Assembly: GCA_017458335.1 (NCBI GenBank)
Contig: JAFTFT010000009.1
Span: 18,561 to 82,560 of the forward strand
Reading direction: 5' to 3'
DNA: 64,000 nt
DNA from: Oscillospiraceae bacterium
GTDB lineage: Bacteria; Bacillota; Clostridia; Oscillospirales; Oscillospiraceae
Part shown: positions 45,001 through 54,268 of the stretch, piece by piece
Position numbering within the stretch: position 1 is the first letter of the stretch
Layout of the letters: each line of letters begins with the position of its first letter
Program-made: the position numbers and the translations under genes
Notes under the pieces: model-generated
The model's input: the letters and a program-made list of their open reading frames with translations, nothing else
What the model was told of the DNA's origin: nothing
Database searches by the model: none

Positions 45001-47268
45001 ATGCGTAAGCTTGCCATTGCCTGTGCTTCAGCAGCTGCCGCCATCTTTCTCTCTTTTTATCTATTGCCGCGAAGTGTCGTCCTGGTGCTCGCGGCCGTCT
45101 GTGTGCCGTCCGGCGCGGTCCTGCTCTGGAAGGGAAACGGGGCGCCGCGCAGAGTGCGTGCGGTCTTCCTTGCACTGCTGGGGGCCGGGCTCGGCTTTGC
45201 ATCCTATGCCCTTCATTGGAATGCGACCATCGGCCGCGCCGTTGACTGGGACGAGACGGAACAGCGCATGTCCGTGTGCCTCCTGGAGTCTCCCGAGGTT
45301 TTTGAGCGCTATACCCGCCTGTTGGTTCAGCGGACCGAAGCGCCGAAGCTGAATCTCATGCTCTATGCCTATGACGGTGAACTTCCGGAACTCCGTCCGG
45401 GCGACCTGCTGGAAGTAAGCGCCCGTTTTCGCCGGGCCGATCTGCGCCGGGGAGAGAAAAATAATAATTATATCTCCAAAAACATCTACCTGACCGGAAC
45501 GCTGCATGAACTGGAAAAGACCGGTCAGCGGCGCATGACCCTGCGTACCCTGGCCTCCTCCTGCAGCAGACGGATCTCCGAGCTGACCGAGACGCTTTTC
45601 CCGTCGGGGGACGCTGTTTTCATGAAAGCGCTGATGCTGGGCGAGAAGACAGACTTCTATCAGGATTTGCCCCTGTACGCCCGCATGCGGGGGGCGGGCT
45701 TCATGCACATTGTGGCCGTCTCCGGGATGCATGTGGCGTTTCTGGTGGGAATGATTCAGCTGCTTTTCGGTGCACGGCCGATGTCGTCGGTGGCCGGGAT
45801 TCTGCTGGTCGGCTTTTTCGTTGTGATGACAGGCGTATCGCACTCCGCGGTTCGGGCAGGCATCATGATTTCGATTCAGCTTCTTGCTCCCATCTTTCGA
45901 AGGGAGAACGACGGGCCGACGTCCCTGATGACGGCCCTTGCCCTGATCCTGCTGGTGAATCCCTTCAGCTGCGCAAGCATCAGCCTGCAGATGTCTTTCT
46001 CCGCGATGGCGGGGATGGTCCTCCTGGCTGGACCGCTGACCCAAAGCATGCTCACGGCCTTCGGCCTGTCGGAGCGGAGCCTGCTGCGCGCGCCGGTGGC
46101 CACGGTTGCGGCCTCTCTTGCGGTGCTGGCCTTCTCTGCGCCCCTGTCGGCGCTGCACTTCGGAACCCTCGCGCTGTATTCTCCGCTGGTGAATCTCCTG
46201 GGGCTCTGGGCGGTGTCCACCTGCTTCTGCCTGGGATGGTTCAGCTGCCTTGCCGGGCTGATCCTGCTCCCGCTGGGGAGGATCCTTGCCGTCCCGGCGG
46301 CGCTGCTGGCGCGATATCTCATCTTTGTTGCCGGGCAGATCTGCCGCCTGCCCCATCATCTGATCAGCATGGCGGGTGTGGAGCGGAAGCTCTGGCTCCT
46401 GCTCTGCTACGTGCTGGCGCTGCTGGGCTGGCGGACACGGGCCTCCCATCGCTTCCGCGTGCTGATGCCGGTCTCACTCGCGGTGCTGTCGCTGGTGTTC
46501 TGTCTCCGTGCTTCCGGCCTGCGTTACCTGCGTGCCGACGCGGTGGCGGCGGCACTGGATGTGGGGCAGGGGGAGTGCGTCTGTGTGCTCTCGGGTGATA
46601 CCACCCTGATGCTCGACTGCGGCGGAAGCAATCTGGAGAATGCCGGCGAGACGGCAGCCAACTACCTGGAGGCCGCCGGGCGAAGCGGAGTGGATCTGCT
46701 GGTCCTGTCCCATCTCCATGACGACCACTGCAACGGGGTCGAGATGCTTTTGGAGCTGGTTCCGGTGGAGGAGATTATCCTGTCTCCGGACGCGGATATG
46801 GAAGAGGGGAGACTCGCCGCCATCGAAGCCGCGGCGGCCCGCCACGGGACGAAGATCACCCGGCTGAACGAAGATGCCGAGCGAGCCTTCGGCAGTCTGC
46901 GGATGAAGCTTTTTGCCCCGCCGCCGGACGGCAGTGAAAACGAGCGCTGCATCATCAGCCTCGCATCGATCGGGGACTTCGATATGCTTATGACGGGAGA
47001 TTCGCTGAAACAGGCGGAACTGGACCTGATCGAAAACCATTATCTTCCGGATACCGAACTGCTGATCGTAGGGCATCACGGTTCCCGGACCTCCACGGAC
47101 AATCTCTTTCTGGAGACGATCCGGGCCGAGGACGCGGTGATCAGCGTGGGAAACAATAACTCCTACGGCCATCCAAACCGGGAGGTTCTGGCGCGGCTGC
47201 AGGCCCACGGTTGTAACATCTGGCGCACCGACCGGAACGGAACGGTGGAAATCCGGGTAAAGCAATGA
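45001..47268 (+). CDS. comEC: ComEC/Rec2 DNA-uptake channel
   Basis: 755 residues. Three parts: an N-terminal hydrophobic segment and OB-like extracytoplasmic region (about 60-200), the competence membrane domain (about 210-490, with IVAVSGMHVAFLVGM), and a C-terminal metallo-beta-lactamase-like domain (about 510-755, HLHDDHCNG and GHHGSRTSTDN). ComEC forms the inner-membrane path for single-stranded DNA during natural transformation. ComF is also present, but comEA and a pseudopilus operon are not in the window. Confidence 0.95.
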   Translation: MRKLAIACASAAAAIFLSFYLLPRSVVLVLAAVCVPSGAVLLWKGNGAPRRVRAVFLALLGAGLGFASYALHWNATIGRAVDWDETEQRMSVCLLESPEVFERYTRLLVQRTEAPKLNLMLYAYDGELPELRPGDLLEVSARFRRADLRRGEKNNNYISKNIYLTGTLHELEKTGQRRMTLRTLASSCSRRISELTETLFPSGDAVFMKALMLGEKTDFYQDLPLYARMRGAGFMHIVAVSGMHVAFLVGMIQLLFGARPMSSVAGILLVGFFVVMTGVSHSAVRAGIMISIQLLAPIFRRENDGPTSLMTALALILLVNPFSCASISLQMSFSAMAGMVLLAGPLTQSMLTAFGLSERSLLRAPVATVAASLAVLAFSAPLSALHFGTLALYSPLVNLLGLWAVSTCFCLGWFSCLAGLILLPLGRILAVPAALLARYLIFVAGQICRLPHHLISMAGVERKLWLLLCYVLALLGWRTRASHRFRVLMPVSLAVLSLVFCLRASGLRYLRADAVAAALDVGQGECVCVLSGDTTLMLDCGGSNLENAGETAANYLEAAGRSGVDLLVLSHLHDDHCNGVEMLLELVPVEEIILSPDADMEEGRLAAIEAAAARHGTKITRLNEDAERAFGSLRMKLFAPPPDGSENERCIISLASIGDFDMLMTGDSLKQAELDLIENHYLPDTELLIVGHHGSRTSTDNLFLETIRAEDAVISVGNNNSYGHPNREVLARLQAHGCNIWRTDRNGTVEIRVKQ

Positions 47269-47337
47269 TCCGCGGCAATGAAATGCCGAAGTACTCGAAC
47301 GGTCCCGTTTTGTCCGTTTACGAATGATACAATAATA

Positions 47338-47378
47338 AGAAATCAGGCTCACCGATTGAAGTGGTGAGCCTGATTTCT
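47338..47378. terminator. Bidirectional terminator between comEC and the epimerase gene
   Basis: A perfect 16-base inverted repeat, AGAAATCAGGCTCACC (47338-47353) with GGTGAGCCTGATTTCT (47363-47378), serves both converging genes. Confidence 0.9.
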
Positions 47379-47392
47379 TATGTTGCAGATTG

Positions 47393-48280
47393 TCATGATG
47401 CCAGGGGATGGAATTCGACGGAGTAGGAGATCTCCCTGTGCCCGCCCGGCGCAAGCGTCTGCATTCCGGGCTTTTCGGCCAGGGTTCCGGTAAAGCCCGC
47501 GTTATCTGTCCGGCCAAACCATGGCTCCAGACAGATGAAAGGACCTGCCGGATTCGCCCATACGGCGAGCAGGGGGAACTGTTCACAGCGCATGGTGATG
47601 AAGGGGCTTCCGTCGGGCAGCGCTATGCCAACGGTTTCAATGGCCTGCCCCTCAAAAATCCAGGTGGAGGGAATATCCGCCTGATACGGCGCGCGGCCGG
47701 CCGAAAGGGAGAGGGTATGCTTTTCGGCCGGCAATGCGAAGCCGGCGGCATTGGCCCCGAAATAGGTAAGCCGATCCCGACCGGGGAAGACCAGGCTGCA
47801 GTCCTCTTTCCGCACGCCTTCCGGCATCAGAAAGCCCGGGTGACCGCCGATGGAATAATACATGAGATCGCCGCCGCGGTTTTCCACACGCCATGCAATG
47901 TGCAGCAGACGCGGATTTTCCGGATCAAGAGAATGCCGGATGTCCAGACAGAAGGAATAGGGATAGTTCTCCTGAAGAGCAGCTGTCGGCAGAAGCCGGT
48001 GCGCAACGGAGAAGGGTGTCTCCTCCAGGCATGTAAAATCCATATCGCGGGCAAAGCCGTGCTGGGTCTTCATGGCATATTCCCGTCCTCCCACACGGTA
48101 TTTCCCGTTCACAAGCTTTCCGACAAAGGGGAAGAGAATCGGTGCGTGCCGGTTCCAGACAGCCGGATCGGCGGTCCAGATACGCTCACTGCCGGACGCC
48201 TTGTCCAGAACGCTGCAGAGCTCGGCGCCGGCGTCATTGATACAGAGCTTCAGGGCTTCATTTTCCAGAATGTGCTGCAT
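47393..48280 (-). CDS. Aldose 1-epimerase family protein (LacX-like)
   Basis: 295 residues with the galactose-mutarotase-like fold: NDAGAELCSVLDK, NRHAPILFPFVGKLVNGKY, KTQHGFARDMDF (catalytic-type His) and YSIGGHPGFLMP. The short active-site pattern fits the LacX/YphB branch, which acts on sugars or sugar phosphates of unclear identity. It is a single gene; RBS GGAGG lies before the ATG. A weak promoter is seen upstream. No sugar-use genes are adjacent. Confidence 0.88.
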   Translation of the reverse strand: MQHILENEALKLCINDAGAELCSVLDKASGSERIWTADPAVWNRHAPILFPFVGKLVNGKYRVGGREYAMKTQHGFARDMDFTCLEETPFSVAHRLLPTAALQENYPYSFCLDIRHSLDPENPRLLHIAWRVENRGGDLMYYSIGGHPGFLMPEGVRKEDCSLVFPGRDRLTYFGANAAGFALPAEKHTLSLSAGRAPYQADIPSTWIFEGQAIETVGIALPDGSPFITMRCEQFPLLAVWANPAGPFICLEPWFGRTDNAGFTGTLAEKPGMQTLAPGGHREISYSVEFHPLAS

Positions 48281-48322
48281 GGAAAAACCTCCAAAAGAGC
48301 GATAAAATGTCTTGTGCGTTCC

Positions 48323-48351
48323 ATCATATCATAAAACCCCGGAGATGAAAA
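48323..48351 (-). promoter_or_regulatory. Possible promoter of the LacX-like gene
   Basis: On the minus strand TTTTCA (48351-48346) and TATGAT (48328-48323) are 17 bases apart, about 45 bases before the start. Confidence 0.5.
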
Positions 48352-48396
48352 CAGTTTAAAGCCGGCGCTATGGGGTTGAAACGGAAGGAAGAGCAT

Positions 48397-49623
48397 TTAC
48401 TCAGCCGTCGGGAAAACGCATAGTTCTATGTCACTGAGAGGGAAGCTGACGCAGGGATGGATCCAGTTGAACTTGATATCGCCCAGCCGCCTTCCGTCCG
48501 CTTCGGCGGGAATATAGACCTTCCCTTTCACCAGACGGGAATGGCACCAGCCGCACTCGCCGCTGCGGCAGTGGGCGGGGGCTTTGATCCCTGCGCGCTC
48601 CATCGCCCAAAGGAGACTCTCATCCGCTTTGCAGGGGATTACGGTCTTTTCCCCGCGGATATCAACCGTCAGGGAATAGCTCTTACCGATCTGTTCCTTG
48701 GGATAATCCGGATTGTTCACCACGCCCATGTAGTCGCCGGACATCTCCATACGGTACAGGCGCTTGGGAAGACCGAGTTTTTTGCACTGTTCTTCTCCAA
48801 AAATATACATGGCCTTCGGCCCGCACATGAAGACGGAATACTCGCCCTCCGGAGCATATTTCCGGATCAGCTCGGCCGTGATGAAGCCGTGCTCATAGCC
48901 GTCCTTCTCTTCCTCGGACAGCACATGGACGACTTTAACCTTGCCGCCGCTCTTTGCCGCAAGCGCTTCAATCTCCTCCTTCAGCAGGATCCCGTCTGCC
49001 TTGCGGGAGCCGTAGAGAATGGTCATGCGGAAGTCTTCGATGCCGTCCACAATGGCGGCGGCCATGGAATAGAAGGGGGTAATGCCCGAGCCGCCCGCGA
49101 TGGCGATGACCTGCTTTGCATCGCGCAGATCCTGATAGTAAAAATCGCCGAGCGGGCCGGAGATATCAACAGAATCTCCCTCTTTCCAATTGTCGAGAAT
49201 ATACGCCGAGGCAAAGGCCGGGTTGGTGCGCTTGATGGTGAGGGTGTAGCTGGTGCCCTCCGTTCCGAGCGCATCCTTTGGATTCGAGCGGATGGTGTAG
49301 GGCTTGTGAACCGGAGCGCCGTTGATGTTCAGCGCGACGGAAACATACTGACTTGCCCGGAAATAGGCCATCTCCGTGGTTCCCTTTGCGGCATCGGGAA
49401 CCAGGGTGAAGCTTTTCGCATCCCCGTGGTCCGTGACCTTCTGAATGATACAGTGCTGTACCGACGGATGCAGACGCGCGGCGAGAATGTTCGGATTGTA
49501 GATGGATTTGGGGAGCGTTGCGGGGGCGGCCTCGATGGCAGCCGTCCGGGTTTTCACCTCGCCCAGGAACGGAAACGGTGTCAGGCCTTTCAGAGCTTTT
49601 TTGTCATACTGATATCTGGCCAT
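48397..49623 (-). CDS. FAD/NAD(P)H reductase with C-terminal [2Fe-2S] ferredoxin, copy 2
   Basis: 408 residues. A short N-terminal region (about 1-50), then a ferredoxin-reductase fold: flavin-binding KPYTIRSNPKD, pyridine-nucleotide motif IAGGSGITPFYSMA, CGPKAMYIF. The last 90 residues are a plant-type ferredoxin with C-x4-C-x2-C (CRSGECGWC) and a final Cys in WIHPCVSF. It should pass electrons from NAD(P)H through FAD to an iron-sulfur cluster. It follows the desaturase-like gene by one base, so the two likely work as a pair. A close paralogue lies at 54269-55477. Confidence 0.9.
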   Translation of the reverse strand: MARYQYDKKALKGLTPFPFLGEVKTRTAAIEAAPATLPKSIYNPNILAARLHPSVQHCIIQKVTDHGDAKSFTLVPDAAKGTTEMAYFRASQYVSVALNINGAPVHKPYTIRSNPKDALGTEGTSYTLTIKRTNPAFASAYILDNWKEGDSVDISGPLGDFYYQDLRDAKQVIAIAGGSGITPFYSMAAAIVDGIEDFRMTILYGSRKADGILLKEEIEALAAKSGGKVKVVHVLSEEEKDGYEHGFITAELIRKYAPEGEYSVFMCGPKAMYIFGEEQCKKLGLPKRLYRMEMSGDYMGVVNNPDYPKEQIGKSYSLTVDIRGEKTVIPCKADESLLWAMERAGIKAPAHCRSGECGWCHSRLVKGKVYIPAEADGRRLGDIKFNWIHPCVSFPLSDIELCVFPTAE

Positions 49624-49624
49624 C

Positions 49625-51175
49625 TTACTTGCCCTCCTTCTTCATGTCCAGAAGCATGTACCTTGCCTGTTCGGCGCCGGACAGATAGGCCTGAGAATAG
49701 CCGTCCATCTGGGTACCGTGGCCGCCGGCAAAGCGCAGGCCGTGGATTGTATAATCCTCGTGGTGCCCGCTCTGGACACGGGGGAACATGCCGTCCCAGC
49801 CGGCGGGCTCATAGCCGTAGACGTCGCCCTTCGGCGTACCGAGATAGCGGGCCCAGGTCATGGGGGAGGCGACTACGATTTCCTCGATGTGCCCCTGCAG
49901 TCTGCAGCCGGTTACTTCCTCATAGCGCTCCACACAGTCGCGGGCGATGCGGTCCTTGACCTTGAAATACTCTTCTTCGGTGATCTTTTCGAAGGCGTCA
50001 CCGGTATAGAACTTGGAAAACTGAAGAAAGGCCCGGTTCTTTCCGGCCGCGTCTGGCAGCGCGTTTGTCAGGACGGTACAGGTGATGTCCCGGTGGGTCT
50101 CGATGCGGTCGGAGGAGAGATACTGCTTGCGGTTGTCCGGCGTATGGCGCATGAAGGTGTCGTAATTCTTCAGTCCCAGCTCCTCGGCGGAGGCGTCCAG
50201 CCCGAGATAAACCGTGAACGCGGCCTGGGCAAGCTTCTGCGCGTTCATCATCTTCAGATTGCGCTCCGGGATCTCCGAGGGATACACCATGCGGTCGAAC
50301 ACCACATGCGGCATCAGGTTTGAGATGACCCATTCACACGGAAGATACTCGCCGGTCTTCAGCTGTACGCCGCACACCCTGTTGCCTCTGACATCAATCC
50401 GGCTGACTTCTGCGTTGTACCACACATCTCCGCCCAGTTCCCGGATCCGGGCGTCAAAGGCCATGGAGATTTCATGGCTGCGGTTTTTGGCAAACCAGGG
50501 AAGATGCGTCAGGTACACATAGGTCATATAGGTGTAAACGGCAAAGCTCATGTTGGTGGAATCGGCGGAGACATAGGTCCAGTAGGATTCAAAGATTCGT
50601 TTCGCCTTTTCCGGGACGCCGATCCGGTCCAGCATCTCCTCCGTAGAGACCGGCACCACGCGCATCAGGTCGTAGTACTTGAGCAGCATTTCCACCTTGG
50701 CCGGGGGAGAGGGTTCGTTGTCATGGGCCGCCAGCCAGTCAACACCGTCGTGGAGCATGCGGCCAAGCTCAAGCACGGTTGTCATGGATTCCCGGCTGCC
50801 GGGGACCTGCCGCTCCATCTCGTCGATGAAGGCCTGTACTCCCGCGGGCATGGAGACATTGAAGCCGTCCGGGTCTGTCGCCACCGAGGCAAAGGATTCG
50901 TTGACCGCGCACCACTCCACATCCAGTTTGTAGGTATCCTCCAGGAGCTTCCTCACCGCCCCGCGGGGGCGGCCTTCTTTTCCGTCACCCATCTGGCAGA
51001 GCTCATGAAGCGTTGCCTCAAATTCGTAATTCCCGCGGCGGAAGCTTGTGGCGCAGCCGCCGGGCAGATTGTGCTTTTCCAGCACAAGAACTTTCTTTCC
51101 GGCCGTCGCCAGCCAGGTGGCCGCCGACAGACCTCCGTTGCCGGCGCCCACAACAATGACATCGTATTTCTGCAT
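49625..51175 (-). CDS. Phytoene desaturase-like FAD oxidoreductase, copy 2
   Basis: 516 residues of the CrtI/retinol-saturase-like flavoprotein group: FAD motif VVGAGNGGLSAATWLATAGK at residues 7-26, then GGCATSF, and a C-terminal GLRFAGGHGTQMDGYSQA that closes the FAD site. Relatives oxidise or saturate C-C bonds in hydrophobic molecules. No carotenoid genes are present, so a carotenoid substrate is unlikely. Stop and next start are almost adjacent. A paralogue lies at 55477-57024. Confidence 0.88.
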   Translation of the reverse strand: MQKYDVIVVGAGNGGLSAATWLATAGKKVLVLEKHNLPGGCATSFRRGNYEFEATLHELCQMGDGKEGRPRGAVRKLLEDTYKLDVEWCAVNESFASVATDPDGFNVSMPAGVQAFIDEMERQVPGSRESMTTVLELGRMLHDGVDWLAAHDNEPSPPAKVEMLLKYYDLMRVVPVSTEEMLDRIGVPEKAKRIFESYWTYVSADSTNMSFAVYTYMTYVYLTHLPWFAKNRSHEISMAFDARIRELGGDVWYNAEVSRIDVRGNRVCGVQLKTGEYLPCEWVISNLMPHVVFDRMVYPSEIPERNLKMMNAQKLAQAAFTVYLGLDASAEELGLKNYDTFMRHTPDNRKQYLSSDRIETHRDITCTVLTNALPDAAGKNRAFLQFSKFYTGDAFEKITEEEYFKVKDRIARDCVERYEEVTGCRLQGHIEEIVVASPMTWARYLGTPKGDVYGYEPAGWDGMFPRVQSGHHEDYTIHGLRFAGGHGTQMDGYSQAYLSGAEQARYMLLDMKKEGK

Positions 51176-51186
51176 GTTCTCCTCCT

Positions 51187-51543
51187 TTACGTTTCGGATT
51201 TCTCCGGTACAACGATTTCACGGATGGTGAAGTCCTTCCCGCTCAGAACGGTTTTTTCAAAGCTGCCGCAGTTGGGACAGCAGCCCTTGTGCTCGATCAC
51301 GTTGAAGATCTCGTCGCAGTCGTCGCATTCGGCCAGCCCCGGAACGATGTGGAGCGTCAGCTTTGCGTTCTCCAGAAGGCTGCCCTTTGCCGCAACGGGA
51401 TAGAGTTCCTCCACATATTCCGGAATGATCAGCGACAGCTCGCCGCAGTCGACAATGACTTCATGAATCTCGGATACGTGGTTTTCCTCCGCAAAGGCCG
51501 AAACCGTCCGGACAAGCTGACGGACAATACCGATCTCATGCAT
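51187..51543 (-). CDS. HypA-like nickel/zinc protein
   Basis: 118 residues starting MHEIGIVRQLV, with His2 and Glu3 as in the nickel site of HypA, and a zinc ribbon from CDDC and CPNC (about 75-97). HypA delivers nickel to [NiFe]-hydrogenases or urease in other bacteria. No hydrogenase, urease or HypB gene is in the window. The ATG at 51543 follows GGAGGATGAG and lies one base after the preceding gene's stop, so it belongs to the redox operon. It may serve a nickel enzyme elsewhere or have a new role. Confidence 0.85.
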   Translation of the reverse strand: MHEIGIVRQLVRTVSAFAEENHVSEIHEVIVDCGELSLIIPEYVEELYPVAAKGSLLENAKLTLHIVPGLAECDDCDEIFNVIEHKGCCPNCGSFEKTVLSGKDFTIREIVVPEKSET

Positions 51544-51544
51544 C

Positions 51545-54220
51545 TCATCCTCCGTACTTTCCGATATGCTTCCGGACCATGTTGACACCGATCTTCGGCA
51601 CGTTCTTTACCACGCGGCCGAGGGTGTGGAAATACTCCTGGTTGTCCGCGTCATGGATTTTTTCCAGATGGATGGCGTCAAACCTGCACTTCGTTGTGCA
51701 GATGCCGCAGCCGACGCACATAAAGCTGTCCACCACCGCCGTGCCGCAGCCGAGACACCGGGCGCACTCGGCCTTGACCTGCTCCTCGGTAAAGCTTGTC
51801 CGCAGGTCATTGAAGCTTGAAGCGGCGCCCGCTGCTTTCGCCGTTTTCTGGCGAGGCGCACGGTCAAAGCCGCCGAGGCCGATCTGCACCGTGGCCTTGT
51901 CGAAGGGACGGTAATCCCGATGATCGCGTCCCAGGGTAAGGGTCTGGCCCGGGTGGACAAAGCGGTGAATGGAAACCGCGGCTTCCTTGCCGGCGGCAAT
52001 GGCGTCGATGACAAACTGCGGCCCGGTGACCGCGTCGCCACCTGCAAACACATCCGGCACCTCCGTCTGGCAGGTGACGGCATTGGCCGAAACCAGTCCG
52101 TTCTTTCCTAACGGCAGGCCGATGGTTCCGAGGTCCACAATCTGTCCCGTGGCCGTCAGCACGGCGGTGACCGGAACGGTTTCATATTCGCCTGTGCCCT
52201 TCACGCCGCGGCGTCCGCGGGCATCGGCTTCGCCGAGCTGCATGGTCTCAAGCTTCAGCCCGGTGACCGCGCCCTCGCCGAGAATCTCCGCCGGTGCGGC
52301 GAGGAAGCGGAAAGAGACGCCCTTTTCCTTTGCGTCATAGAGTTCGTCGCGGTCTGCGGGCATCTCCGCCTCGCTCCGGCGATAAAAGACCGTCACCTTT
52401 GCGCCGAGGCGGACCGCGGCTCTCGCTACGTCCATGGCGACGTTGCCGCCGCCGATCACGGCGACCTCGGAGCCGATCTCCGGCCGCTCGCCCCGGTTCA
52501 CCTGGCGCAGGAAGTCGATCCCGCTCATGACGCCCGGAAGCGCCTCACCAGGGATGCCGAGCTTCGCGCCCACGGAAGCGCCGACCGCCAGATAGAAGGC
52601 CTTGAAGCCCTCGTGACGGAGCTCGTCCAGGCTGACGTCCTTCCCGACCTCCACGCCGGTTTTGAAGGTCACGCCAAGCGTTCGAAGCACGTCGATCTCC
52701 GCGTTGATGACATCCTTCTCCAGGCGGAAGGAGGGAATGCCGAGGGTCAGCATACCGCCCAGCACATCCTCTTTTTCAAAAACCGTGACGGGATAGCCCT
52801 TTACCGCGAGATAGTAGGCGCAGCTCAGGCCGGCCGGACCCGCCCCGATCACGGCGATCTTCTCCGGGTAGGGCTTGCCGATCTGGTTGATCATCGGGGG
52901 AATGAAACGCGTCGCGCTGTTCAGTTCCTGCTCGGCAATGAACTTCTTGATTTCATCGATGGCCACCGGTGCGTCCATCTCGCCGCGGGTGCAGGCCTCC
53001 TCGCACTTTTTGTTGCAGATCCTGCCGCAGACCGCCGGGAAGGGGAGTTCCTTCTTGATGAGCTCCAGGGCTTCGGCATATCGTCCCTGAGAGGCAAGCT
53101 TGATATAGCCCTGAACCGGCACATGCGCGGGACAGGCCGCCTTGCAGGGCGCCGTGCCCTCCGGCGTCACATCCGTGCGGTTTGTGCGGAAATCCGGGTT
53201 GTAGCGTTTGCTGCTCCAGAGCGTGTTGCGCGCCGTCTCTTCCGGCCGCTCTTCATTGGCCGGGCGGGGACACAGCTTCTGGCCGAGTTTTACGGCGTTG
53301 AGCTGACAGTTTTCCACGCACTGGCCGCAGGCCACGCACTTGTCCTTGTCCACGCGGGCGATGTAATTGGTGCGGATTGCGTCCGGCGTCCGGAAGTACT
53401 CGGCAATGCGAAGCGCGAAGCAGGAACAGCCGCAGCAGTTGCAGATCGCCGTGGTATCGTCATAACCCGGGGTCACGTTCAGCTCATGCACGAGGCCGTT
53501 ATCCTCGGCGCGCTTCAGAATCTCATAGGCTTCTTCCTTGGAGATGAGGCGGTGCGCGCCGGTCTCGGAATAGTTTTTGGCATTGTCGTTGAGGTACATG
53601 CACATGTCCTCTTCCAGATGGCCGCAGCCTTCGCCCATGAGCCTGCGGGCACGGCGGCAGGAACACGGACCGACCGAAACGGCCCAGGCGTCCTCAATCA
53701 GCTTGTGCACCTCGTCGTAGCTGGCCTTGCGGGTGTTGTTTTCGATGGCGCTCTGGACGGGGATGACGCGCATCAGGTTCATGCCCACATCCATGAAAGG
53801 CGCCAGCATGGCTACCCGCTCCCGGGTATAGCGCTCAAAACACTCGCCCAGCACAGGATATCTGTCACATTGCTCCCGGTTGGAGAGCACGCCCTCCATG
53901 ATGCCGGGCACCCAGATCGGATAGTACCAGCAGAGCTTCCCGTCGACCGTGCGGGAGCGAATGACTCCCGTGAGCTTCAGCTTTTCCAGCTGCTGCTGTG
54001 TAAAGGCCAGGTCTTTCTTCGCACGCCGGGCGATGTCTTCCGCGGTGCGGTTGGCTTCCAGACGCATGTGCATCATGATCTGGCACATATCGTCATCCAC
54101 GATGGGCTCGAGAATCTTATATTCGGGATCGTCATAGGTAATGCCCGTATAGGTCAGGCTTTCGAGACTGATTTTGGTTGCCAGTTTCAGTATGTTGGGT
54201 CTGTGTGCCAATGAATTCAC
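51545..54220 (-). CDS. Large Fe-S/FAD oxidoreductase (GltD-like) with N-terminal Cys-rich domain
   Basis: 891 residues. Residues 44-100 look like a winged helix (AEDIARRAKKDLAFTQQQLE, then KLTGVIRSRTVDGKLCWYYP). Cys-rich stretches follow: CSC...C...C (186-207) and CNCCGCSC (260-267), then a [4Fe-4S] motif CVACGQCVENC (295-305). From about 355 it resembles the glutamate synthase small subunit: APCKAACPAHVPVQGYIKLA, VCGRICNKKCEEAC, FAD motif VIGAGPAGLSCAYYL and NAD(P) motif VIGGGNVAMDVARAA. A second ferredoxin-like set (CLGC, CVGCGICTTKC) ends the protein. It probably moves electrons between NAD(P)H, FAD and partners; substrate unknown. It lies between the two paralogous flavoprotein pairs. Confidence 0.88.
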   Translation of the reverse strand: MNSLAHRPNILKLATKISLESLTYTGITYDDPEYKILEPIVDDDMCQIMMHMRLEANRTAEDIARRAKKDLAFTQQQLEKLKLTGVIRSRTVDGKLCWYYPIWVPGIMEGVLSNREQCDRYPVLGECFERYTRERVAMLAPFMDVGMNLMRVIPVQSAIENNTRKASYDEVHKLIEDAWAVSVGPCSCRRARRLMGEGCGHLEEDMCMYLNDNAKNYSETGAHRLISKEEAYEILKRAEDNGLVHELNVTPGYDDTTAICNCCGCSCFALRIAEYFRTPDAIRTNYIARVDKDKCVACGQCVENCQLNAVKLGQKLCPRPANEERPEETARNTLWSSKRYNPDFRTNRTDVTPEGTAPCKAACPAHVPVQGYIKLASQGRYAEALELIKKELPFPAVCGRICNKKCEEACTRGEMDAPVAIDEIKKFIAEQELNSATRFIPPMINQIGKPYPEKIAVIGAGPAGLSCAYYLAVKGYPVTVFEKEDVLGGMLTLGIPSFRLEKDVINAEIDVLRTLGVTFKTGVEVGKDVSLDELRHEGFKAFYLAVGASVGAKLGIPGEALPGVMSGIDFLRQVNRGERPEIGSEVAVIGGGNVAMDVARAAVRLGAKVTVFYRRSEAEMPADRDELYDAKEKGVSFRFLAAPAEILGEGAVTGLKLETMQLGEADARGRRGVKGTGEYETVPVTAVLTATGQIVDLGTIGLPLGKNGLVSANAVTCQTEVPDVFAGGDAVTGPQFVIDAIAAGKEAAVSIHRFVHPGQTLTLGRDHRDYRPFDKATVQIGLGGFDRAPRQKTAKAAGAASSFNDLRTSFTEEQVKAECARCLGCGTAVVDSFMCVGCGICTTKCRFDAIHLEKIHDADNQEYFHTLGRVVKNVPKIGVNMVRKHIGKYGG

Positions 54221-54268
54221 TCCTTTCCGATGAACGAGGCCGGGAGGTGCTCCCGGCCTTTGGAATTG

